Part shown: positions 6,325-14,800 of the stretch, piece by piece
How positions within the stretch are numbered: position 1 is the stretch's first letter
How the letters are laid out: every line of letters begins with the position of its first letter
Virus record (IMG/VR): IMGVR_UViG_3300002180_000647
Location: 1 to 22,518 of that record
Origin: a virus
Reading direction: 5' to 3' (one strand)
DNA: 22,518 nucleotides
Program-made: the position numbers and the translations under genes
The notes under the pieces: generated by a model
Seen by the model: only the letters and a program-made list of their open reading frames with translations
Told to the model about the DNA's origin: nothing
The model's database searches: none

Positions 6325-6921
6325 ATGCCTGATCCAATCGCAGCTTCAAGTATTGTTGCCCAAGCCTGGCGGATGATGGAGCTATCGCCAATCAGCTCCT
6401 TTGCGGATGACAGCCCGCAAGCCGAGGCATCCCGCGAGCAGTACCCGATTGCCCTGGGGATGTGCCTAGAGGACCACGATTGGGCGTTTGCGCGCCGCCT
6501 TGCGCACCTGGCCCCAGCTGATCTGGCCGAGCATGAGATTGCCGATGATGAGCTGCCCTATCAGGCCATGATGCCAGGCGAGGCGGTGGCCTTGCGACTG
6601 GTTAAGCCGGCGACAGCGAATTACCGATTGGACGGGGATATGCTGCGCTTTGATCAGGGGGCTGGCGTTGACATCCGCTACACCCGATTGATCACCGGCG
6701 AGGCAAAATTGCCCGCGACATTTCAAACGGCCGTATCCGCCCAGCTGGCGGTTTTGCTGATGTCAAAATGGGTAAAAACCCGCACCAAAAAGGCCGACCT
6801 GACCACGGCGCTAGAAGATCTCATGGCAAAGGCCCGCAAGAACAATCGCGGGATGTCATCGGCCACGCGCCTTGATGGGCAGCCGCGCCAGGGTGACTGG
6901 GCCAGCGAGGCGACCCGATGA
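6325..6921 (+). CDS. Tail tubular protein A-like (gp11-type adaptor)
   Basis: This 198-residue protein has the plan of podovirus tail tubular protein A, the ring that joins portal to nozzle. An N-terminal helix (IVAQAWRMMELSPISSF) leads to a YPIALGMCLEDHDWAFARRLAHL block, matching the family's Y..aR..lL....W.fA.r...L. Then comes DELPYQAMMPGEAVALRLV (family P-x-D-x-L-R-V), the Y-x-x-x-G-x-x-L-x-x-D strand, and a C-terminal helical region. T7 gp11 is 196 residues. The start ATG 6325 has no good Shine-Dalgarno (only GGA at 6311-6313), in keeping with lower expression than the genes before it. The stop overlaps the next start as ATGA. Confidence 0.85.
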   Translation: MPDPIAASSIVAQAWRMMELSPISSFADDSPQAEASREQYPIALGMCLEDHDWAFARRLAHLAPADLAEHEIADDELPYQAMMPGEAVALRLVKPATANYRLDGDMLRFDQGAGVDIRYTRLITGEAKLPATFQTAVSAQLAVLLMSKWVKTRTKKADLTTALEDLMAKARKNNRGMSSATRLDGQPRQGDWASEATR

Positions 6922-9152
6922 CCCAATTTCGCCCGCCCCAGGTTGCTTTTTCCAGCGGTGAGGTTTCGCCGTTTTTGTATGCGCGCAATGATTACCAACG
7001 GTTTCAAACAGGTGTGCGCGCGATGCGGGGTTTTTTGCCGATGCGCGAGGGTGGTTTCACCCGCGCCCCGGGCACATTGTTTCGGGGCTACACCAAAGAT
7101 AATAACCGCGCGCGGTTTCTGGATTTTGAATTTGCAGTCAATGACGCGCTGACCTTGGAATTCACAGACGGAGTGATCCGCGTTTGGCGCTATGGCCAGC
7201 TGGTCGAGGTCACAGGGATGCCTGGCACGGTTTACGAGTTGGCCTCACCCTACACCGAAGCGCGGTTGGATCAGTTGCAATGGGAGCAATCGGCCGATGT
7301 TATTTATCTCGCCGATGGCGCTGGCCCGATCCAGAAACTATCGCGGTTTGCGCTTGATAACTGGACGATAGCACCGGCGCATTACAAATCCGGACCGTTT
7401 CGCATCCAAAATCTGGATGAGGCAATCACCATTCAGGCATCCGCCATGACGGGTGCGATCAATCTGGCAGGCGTTGGTGATCCATTTGAAGCCAGCCACG
7501 TTGGCGTGCAAATGCGCATGACGGCCGTCGATTACACCAACATCCCGCTTTGGTCGAGTAACACGGCGGTGGCGATCAATGATCAGATGCGCGTGGGTGT
7601 GAATGTTTATCAACTGGTTGCTGGAGCGAGTACGGGTGTCAGTGCGCCTGTCCACGTCGAGGGCACACAGCTGGTTGATAAAACCACCGGCGCAAAGTGG
7701 AAACACGTTTCTGACGGGTCGGGCATTGTCGAGATCACCGGATTTACCAATGCCAACTTGGTCGCAGCCACCGTGATTAAATCTGTGCCGCAGGCTTGCG
7801 TTGATGATCCAACTTATCGATTTGCCGAAAGCGCCTGGTCAGGTCGGCATGGGTATCCCAAAACCATATCAATTTATGATCAGAGCTTTTTCGCGGCCGC
7901 CAGCCCATCCAGCCCGCGCACAATCTGGGTGTCCACTCTGGGGGCCTTTGACAATTTTGAGCCAAGCACCGAGGCTGACGGATCCTTTGCCTATGGGATT
8001 GGCGGTACAAACAGCCAGAACGGCATCAATTGGCTGGCGAGGGGCCGAAAGGGGATCTATATCGGCGCGCTTGGCGAAGTGTTCAGGGGGTTTTCCACTG
8101 AAGTAAAGCAACGCATCGGGCCAACCACCTTTGACACCGAAACAGAATCAACGGATGGATCGACCGGCGCGCGCCCGATCGCACCTTACGGCTATCCAAT
8201 TTTCATAACCAAAGACGGCAATCGGGTTGCAGAACTGCGGTACTCCTTTGAGGAAGATGGCGGCACGCCTTTGGAGTTGTCGGCCCCTTCAGACCATATC
8301 GGCCCCGAAGGCGGCGGCTTTGCCGGAATAGTTTGGCAGTCATCACCACGCCGCTTGGCTTGGTTGCGGCGCGGCATCGGTGATCTGGCTGTGATGCTGT
8401 ATGATCCAAAAGAGGATGTGCTGGGCTGGGCTGTGTGCTCGCTGGCCGGCGGCGTTGTGGAAACTATGTCGGTGACATCTTCGCCAACCGGTGGAAACGA
8501 CATTCTGACCATGGTGGTGCGCCGCGAAATCGATGGTGCAACCGTGCGCATGGTCGAGGAGCAAGCCCTGATCTACGGCACGTTGATTGGTGTTCAACCG
8601 ATCCATGAGGCTGTGCATTTCTTTGCATCATCAGTTTTTGTAAATGATCCGGAAACCGATACGTTTTCGGTGCCGCATTTGGTTGGCCAAGATGTTTACG
8701 CCTGGACCGATCGCGGCGAGTTTGGCCCCCTCACGGTGCCAGCTGGTGGCGAGATCGTTCTGGGGGTTGATTGCGGGCACGCAGTCATCGGGCTTTTTGA
8801 CGAGACCCATCATTGCGAAACGCTGGATATTCAGGCGGTCGCCAAAGACGGTGATCCGCGCGGCCGGCCAGAACGCCTGCACGCGGGCGGTGGCTTGGTT
8901 TTGCATCGCACAGCGGCTGGAAGAGTTGCGGCAGTTGAACGTGATTTTGACGATGAACCCCGCATTGGGCACGCGTACGAATTGATCGATCTGCCGGTGG
9001 CGGCGGATCTGGTCAACTCGTTTTCCGGAACAACAGATCTATCCAACGTATCCGGTTTTGCCCAAGAAACCTCATTGCGGTTTACGCCACGCGGTGGTGC
9101 GCCAATGACGGTTTTGGCAATTATTCCACCAATCGAGGGGGCCAACGCTTAA
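6918..9152 (+). CDS. Tail tubular protein B-like (gp12-type nozzle)
   Basis: This 744-residue protein opens with the typical nozzle start: QVAFSSGEVSPFLYARNDYQRFQTG, then MRGFLPMREGGFTRAPGT. This pattern (F..GE.SP.l.gR.D...Y..g...l.NF.p...GG...RPGT) marks the podovirus gp12-type tail tubes. The next segment (FLDFEFAVNDALTLEFTDG) and the DVIYLADG block also follow the family. The central part holds an inserted strand-rich region (about residues 150-280), then FAESAWSGRHGYPKTISIYDQ, matching the conserved W....GyP..v.fy..Rl. T7 gp12 is 794 residues. Six copies make the tube below the adaptor and hold the fibres. Translation is coupled to the adaptor gene by a 4-base overlap. Confidence 0.9.
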   Translation: MTQFRPPQVAFSSGEVSPFLYARNDYQRFQTGVRAMRGFLPMREGGFTRAPGTLFRGYTKDNNRARFLDFEFAVNDALTLEFTDGVIRVWRYGQLVEVTGMPGTVYELASPYTEARLDQLQWEQSADVIYLADGAGPIQKLSRFALDNWTIAPAHYKSGPFRIQNLDEAITIQASAMTGAINLAGVGDPFEASHVGVQMRMTAVDYTNIPLWSSNTAVAINDQMRVGVNVYQLVAGASTGVSAPVHVEGTQLVDKTTGAKWKHVSDGSGIVEITGFTNANLVAATVIKSVPQACVDDPTYRFAESAWSGRHGYPKTISIYDQSFFAAASPSSPRTIWVSTLGAFDNFEPSTEADGSFAYGIGGTNSQNGINWLARGRKGIYIGALGEVFRGFSTEVKQRIGPTTFDTETESTDGSTGARPIAPYGYPIFITKDGNRVAELRYSFEEDGGTPLELSAPSDHIGPEGGGFAGIVWQSSPRRLAWLRRGIGDLAVMLYDPKEDVLGWAVCSLAGGVVETMSVTSSPTGGNDILTMVVRREIDGATVRMVEEQALIYGTLIGVQPIHEAVHFFASSVFVNDPETDTFSVPHLVGQDVYAWTDRGEFGPLTVPAGGEIVLGVDCGHAVIGLFDETHHCETLDIQAVAKDGDPRGRPERLHAGGGLVLHRTAAGRVAAVERDFDDEPRIGHAYELIDLPVAADLVNSFSGTTDLSNVSGFAQETSLRFTPRGGAPMTVLAIIPPIEGANA

Positions 9153-9670
9153 TGTGTGTATTAGGGCTATTACCGGCACTGGCTGGGGCAGGCGGTGCAA
9201 CTGCAGCCGGTGCAACTGCAGCAGCGGCAACGACCCTGCAAACAGTCGGCACGATCGTCGCGATCGGTGGTTCTCTGTATTCAGGCATTGCGGGGTACAA
9301 CGCCTCAAAAGAGCAGGCCGCGCAGATCGCGGCCCAAAAACAGACCGAAGCCGAGTTAACCGCGGTCAAAGACCAGCGCTCACGCCAACAGTTTCAGTCC
9401 GAGATCCGCAAACAGTTTGCCGAGATGGCTGGTCGTGGCGTGTCATTGGACAGCCCAACCGTTGTGTTGCTGGGCCAAGAAGCCGCGCGCGAAATGAGTT
9501 TTGAAAGCCAGGCCATTCGCCATGAGGGTATCGCCACACAAACAGAACTGACCCACCAACAGCGCATCACCAAAGCAAATGGCACTAAAAGACTAATCGG
9601 CGGTGTCACAGGGGGGGCCAGCTCATTTTTGAAACATGCCCCTAATGTTTGGCCGGAGTTGCTGGCATGA
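9152..9670 (+). CDS. Internal virion protein, gp14-like (ejection protein)
   Basis: This 172-residue protein starts at ATG 9152 in a TAATG junction. Residues 1-50 are hydrophobic and small (Ala, Gly, Thr, Val), with Cys at position 2, and end in GSLYSGIAGYNASKEQ. Then follow Gln/Ala/Glu-rich helices and the MAGRGVSLDSPTVVLLGQEAA segment, equivalent to the conserved GV.l.sGs...vl.d motif of small podovirus internal proteins. T7 gp14 (196 residues) enters the host outer membrane and forms the first part of the DNA ejection channel. It is followed by the two large ejection genes in the same order as T7 gp14, gp15, gp16. A short internal repeat (GGTGCAACTGCAG twice near 9195) lies in the hydrophobic part. 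Confidence 0.8.
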   Translation: MCVLGLLPALAGAGGATAAGATAAAATTLQTVGTIVAIGGSLYSGIAGYNASKEQAAQIAAQKQTEAELTAVKDQRSRQQFQSEIRKQFAEMAGRGVSLDSPTVVLLGQEAAREMSFESQAIRHEGIATQTELTHQQRITKANGTKRLIGGVTGGASSFLKHAPNVWPELLA

Positions 9671-11820
9671 GCTTAACGGTTCCCAAGGCTGGCTTAACTG
9701 CAGGTCGCGCCGCCCGCGCGGGTCATGCCGTGCCGAATGCTGGAGCCGAGTTTGCCCAGCTGGGTGACAATCTCGCCGCGGCCGCCACAGCGATTGAAAA
9801 CGATCGGTTATCTCGGGAGGCGCAGCGCCTTCAGGTAGATCTCACCAAAGACATGAACGATTTGCGTTTAGAGTTCGAGCAGATTGGCGATCCGGATCAA
9901 ATTGAGGAGCAATGGGGTCAGCGCATCGCTGCCCTGCGAAATGAGTATTTCACAGGCGCGAATGACGAAGGCCGGTTGCGGGTAGACCCGAAAAATCATG
10001 AACGGTTTGGCTTGGCCTTTGATGACCTTTCCCAGCGACACGGCTTTGCAATGGCACAGCGGGCAATGGCGGGGCGCTTTTCACAACGCGAAGCCACATG
10101 GGTGGAATACCAGCACGAAGCTATAAACGCCGGCGCGAATGCAGATCCGGAAACCCGGGATGGATTGCTGGCCAGTGGCGATGCGATGATTGACGAACTG
10201 GTGGCCAACAACGTGATTGATGCTGCCACAGCCGCCAAGCGCAAACTGGCCTTGCGTGGCGATATGAGCAACGCCAGCGCAATTTCGTTGGTTAATGCAG
10301 ATCCACAGGCATATCTGGAATTGGCTGATGCTGGCGAATTTGACGATCTGGGGGGCGAAGCCAAGGCCCGCTACGCAGTCCAGGCGCAAAATGCGCTGGA
10401 CCGGCAGGCCACAGCCGCCATGACAGCTGAAGAAAAGGCAACACGGGCGCGCGAAAAGGAAATCGATGGCCAGCTGGATGATATTATCGCAATTGCTGGC
10501 GAGGGCCGCACGTCCGTAGATGAGGCTTGGCTAAATTCCCCGGAGGTGCTGGGCCGACCAAAACACGCCGAGGCGATGGCCGCAATTTCACTGCGCGAGG
10601 AGCAGCCAGGCTTTGATCAAATGACCGTCGCTGATCTGGACGGGCTGATCACAACAGAGCGTGGCAAAAAGCTATCTGAACCATTTCAGGCCGAGCGTCT
10701 GAAGGTGCTGCAAGAAACCCGCGCAGCGCGCGCCGATGCCTGGCAAAAGGATGCAGTTGGAACTGGCCGTGCCCAGGGGATCCCCACACCAAACTTGCCG
10801 GAATATGATCCAAACAATCCGGCTGATTTTGCAGCCGGACTAGAAGCACGTCTGACCCACGCACAATGGATGGTCGAAAAAGGCTATACAGATCAGGTTC
10901 AGCTGTTTGATGCTGACGATCTTGAAGCCATAAAGCCTCATTTGGCGCTCGATGCCGATCCAAAAGATCGCGCCAACCTTGCAACGATCCTGACCAACAC
11001 GATGGGCGAGGATGCGCCTAAAATGGCAGCGCGGATGGGGGCGGATGCCGCGTTTGTGTATTCCACCAACCTGACAGCGCAAGGCGCGCCGGCCGCCACC
11101 GTTTCCGACATCATGGCCGGCAGCCAAAAACTGGCCGCCAAAACTGTGCAGATCCCGACGCACAATAAATTCGTCGCGGAATTCGGCAAGCAAACCGAAG
11201 GCATGTTTTTAGAGCAACCCGAACTTGCCCCGCAAATTCTGGCATCGGCCAAGGCATTGTATGCTCAATCGGGCGCATCCGATGATCCTGCAGAAATTGA
11301 CACAGAGGTTTTTGCCACGGCGCTACAGCGCGCACTAGGCGGCGAAGCGGACGCAAATGGTCAGCTGACCGTTGGCGGCCTGCAAACCTTTGATGTGCGC
11401 GGTACCTGGGGTGGATCCGGTGATGATTATGCCATCCCGTTGCCGGTAGGTGTGCCGGCCGCTGGTGTGAATGGTGCACTGGATCAGATCGAGGCGGATT
11501 TAAGCAAACGCTGGGTGCGCGACCACGCCGGCACAACTGGCCCAGACACTGGCAGCTATTCCAGCCCAAGCATGGACCGGCTTGCGGCCGCATCGATCAC
11601 AGGGGCCGCGCCAAATTTTGGAGATCCGGAGGCTGACGATTTTGATCCGGCTGAAACATTTTCCAACATGCGCCTTGGTGCATATTGGCAGGGTGGCAAA
11701 CCATCCGACACCTACGTGTTTTATGCCGAACGTGGCGGCCGCAAGGTGTTTTTATATGACACCGAAGGTAAGGTGTTCCGGATCAGCTTAAAGCAGCTTT
11801 TGCAGGGGGCGTCGCAATGA
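9667..11820 (+). CDS. Internal virion protein, gp15-like (ejection protein)
   Basis: This 717-residue protein starts at ATG 9667 (ATGA overlap), with GGAG at 9654-9657; an upstream TTG at 9649 is not needed. It is largely helical, acidic and Ala-rich, with coiled-coil-like stretches at residues 25-75 and 220-260 and no enzyme motif. The segment QRHGFAMAQRAMAGRFSQREATW, and repeated RARE/ARAD helices, are like podovirus core proteins that line the inside of the portal and form the periplasmic tube during ejection. T7 gp15 is 747 residues. The C-terminal 90 residues are different: compact, aromatic, ending GAYWQGGKPSDTYVFYAERGG. This could be a small strand-rich domain. Function follows from size, order and composition. 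Confidence 0.72.
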   Translation: MSLTVPKAGLTAGRAARAGHAVPNAGAEFAQLGDNLAAAATAIENDRLSREAQRLQVDLTKDMNDLRLEFEQIGDPDQIEEQWGQRIAALRNEYFTGANDEGRLRVDPKNHERFGLAFDDLSQRHGFAMAQRAMAGRFSQREATWVEYQHEAINAGANADPETRDGLLASGDAMIDELVANNVIDAATAAKRKLALRGDMSNASAISLVNADPQAYLELADAGEFDDLGGEAKARYAVQAQNALDRQATAAMTAEEKATRAREKEIDGQLDDIIAIAGEGRTSVDEAWLNSPEVLGRPKHAEAMAAISLREEQPGFDQMTVADLDGLITTERGKKLSEPFQAERLKVLQETRAARADAWQKDAVGTGRAQGIPTPNLPEYDPNNPADFAAGLEARLTHAQWMVEKGYTDQVQLFDADDLEAIKPHLALDADPKDRANLATILTNTMGEDAPKMAARMGADAAFVYSTNLTAQGAPAATVSDIMAGSQKLAAKTVQIPTHNKFVAEFGKQTEGMFLEQPELAPQILASAKALYAQSGASDDPAEIDTEVFATALQRALGGEADANGQLTVGGLQTFDVRGTWGGSGDDYAIPLPVGVPAAGVNGALDQIEADLSKRWVRDHAGTTGPDTGSYSSPSMDRLAAASITGAAPNFGDPEADDFDPAETFSNMRLGAYWQGGKPSDTYVFYAERGGRKVFLYDTEGKVFRISLKQLLQGASQ

Positions 11821-14800
11821 CCATTTTGCCAGAGCTTCCAGAAGAACAAGACGTAGATGTGACAGCCATCACCGCGCGCCCGCCTGCAGCTGATCGGTTT
11901 TCGGCAGCATGGCAAAGTGAGACCGTGCGCACAGATGCATGGTGGTATACAGCGCGCCAGCGTGCAGACGTGAACCAAGAAGTTTACCTGCGGCTATCAC
12001 CCGAGGCCAAAGAGCGTGTTTTTGACGGCTATGGCGATGTTTGGCGGCAACCTGACGTGCAGGATCAAAGCGCTGAAATGGAAAAGATCCTGTTGCGCGA
12101 GGCCGCCAATGACGAAAATGGCGGGCCACGTTGGCATGGGATCCCGACCACCGAGGAAGAAATCAACACTGAGGTATTGCGTCGACGTCAAGACGCCCTG
12201 ACCGAGGCCGAGGCGGTACTGGCCATCGATGGCGGCGGTGCGGCTGGATTAGCGGGCACTTTTTTGCGCGCTGCAACCGATCAAAGCAGCGTGGCGATGG
12301 CCCCGCTGGGGTTGCAAGGCAGCCTGGCGCGTGTGATCGCTGGCGAGTTTGCGCTGGGAGTGGCGGGCGAGGCGGCCATTTTACCCCGCGAATTTGCAGT
12401 TGCTGACGAGCTGGGGTTGGAGGAACCGAAAATTCTGCCACGCCTGGCAATGGGTGCTTTGGCTGGTGGCGCATTTGGTGGGTTGATCGCAGGCGCGCCT
12501 CGCGCCTATCGATATTTGACGACAAAGCGGGAAGCCACCACCGCCGCCCGACAGACCGGCACCGATCCGGTCGATCATGAATTGTCGGTCGATGAAGAAT
12601 ATGCGCGCATGACGGATACCGAAGCGCCCGCCGCCGAGCTTGAGCGCCAGCATGCGCAAGAGCCAAAGACCGGCCCGTTGAAATTCAGTGATTTTGATTT
12701 CACGCCCGCCGGCAATGCCAGCCCCAGAAATAACCGCATAGGCTATGTTTTCGGCAAATTGTTGGAGCTTGGTTATGAGCCACACACAGCGGCCGGCTTG
12801 ACTGGCAACTTTATGCAGGAAAGCGGTGTGTCGCTCAATACGCGCGCTGTTGGGGATGGTGGCAATGCTTATGGCATGGGGCAATGGAACGGCCCGCGCC
12901 GGCGTACCTATCTGGCCTTTGCTAAAGCCCAGGGCACCAATCCGGAAAACATTGATACGCAAATTGCGTTTTTCCATCACGAAATGCAAACGAGCGAGCG
13001 CACGGCCGCCCAGAAGATACTGGCAGCACCCGACGCCAAATCAGCCGCGTTGATCGCTTCACAGGCTTTCTGGCGCCCTGGTGCGCCCCACAACGCAAAC
13101 AGAATGAACTATGCCGGTCTGATATTTCGTCAATATCAGGATGGAGCAGTGCCCAAATGGCAGGGGCCGATGTCTTCAGCTCAAAATTCTGCAAATGACT
13201 ACACCGGATATTCCACCAGTCGCGGCTACACCACCACGGGCACGGTCACAGCCGGCGACAGCACCCGCATCGATGTTAAATATGAAGTTGTGGACGCCTC
13301 TTTGCTGCAGCGCGCCAGCGGTGATTTGCAGCCGCGCGACAGATCCCGCGCCGCCAGCGATGAGCAAATTGCTGAAATTGCGGCACGTTTGGATCCAGCC
13401 CGTTTGATGCCATCGCCAGAAGCTGATCGAGGCGCGCCAATTGTTGGGCCCGACAGCGTGGTTGAAAGCGGCAACGGGCGCTATCTGGCCATCGAGCGGG
13501 CCGCACAACAGCACCCCGATCGGTTTGCAGCTTACCGCAAGGCAATTGTTGATGCCGGTTATGAAATTCCGGATGGCGTTGAAACGCCCGTTTTGATTGC
13601 GCGCCGCACATCCGATCTGGATCCGGACGCCCGCCGCCAGTTCATTCGCAACGCCAACACATCGGCCGTGGCGCGGATGTCAGCGACCGAGCGCGCCGCG
13701 TCAGATGCGGCCTCGATCGACAATGACACCGTTGGCTTGTTTGTCCCAGGCGAGGCGTTGAGCGCCAAAGCCAACAAGCCATTTGTGACCCGCACCCTGG
13801 CCGCGATGCCACAAGCGGAACGCAACGCCCTGGTTGATGCCAAGGGCGCTTTGAACGCTGAAGGCATTGCGCGGATCAAACAGGCGCTGTTTGCCCGCGC
13901 CTATGATGCCCCAGACATTTTGGCCAGGTACGCCGAAACCGAGGCCGGAGATCTGCGCGCCTTGGTCGATGCGCTGGAAGAGGCGGCACCAGCATGGGCT
14001 GCGATGCGCGCTGATGTTGCGGCTGGCTTGATCCGCCCCGAGCTGGACATCACCGAGTTTATGCTGGACGCCATGCGCCTGATTGCCACCGCCCGCCAAA
14101 TCGCCCGCAGGGACGGCACAGCCGCCGCCCAGGTGATCAAAGAGCTGTTGAGCGACATCGACCTGCTAGAGGGTGCCCTGCACCCCCTGACAGCGGCGCT
14201 GGTGCGCAAATTTACCCCCAACGGCAAGGCAGCTCCGAAAGACAAGATTGCTAGATTCCTGACCCGTTACGCAGACGAGGCACGCAAAATAGGTAGCACA
14301 GAGGGCGGCCTATTTGGTGATAGCCCTGGGCCGGTTCAAGTTCTACGTGCGCTTGATAAAGAAACCTTTAGCGGTCTGCCAGATGAAATGCCGGCTGCTC
14401 CTGTTCGGCATGATGAAATCGCGCCGGCAATGGATCTGGAAGCGATGCCGGATCGCGCCTATGCCGAGGGTGCCAATTCACCTGAAGCAAAGATGGCGAC
14501 GGATCTTGCGGACGCCCAATTGCGCAGCGATGTCGAGGCGGGCAACCAGCTGGTGCGCCGGCTGAACCAACAAGCCTTGGCCGATCTGACCGAGTTCAAA
14601 AAAGGTCAGCCGGCAAATACTGTTGATGAGATTTATCAGCATGCGGATATTTCGCACAAAGAGTTAACAGGAGTGGCACTGCCTCTAGCGCGCGACCTTG
14701 GCGTTGATTTTGTAGATCCTGGCTTGAAGGTTCGAAAAACAGTCGACGAGAAAATGGTGCGCAAGCAATACCAAACGGCCCATCAAATCACAGATGTTGT

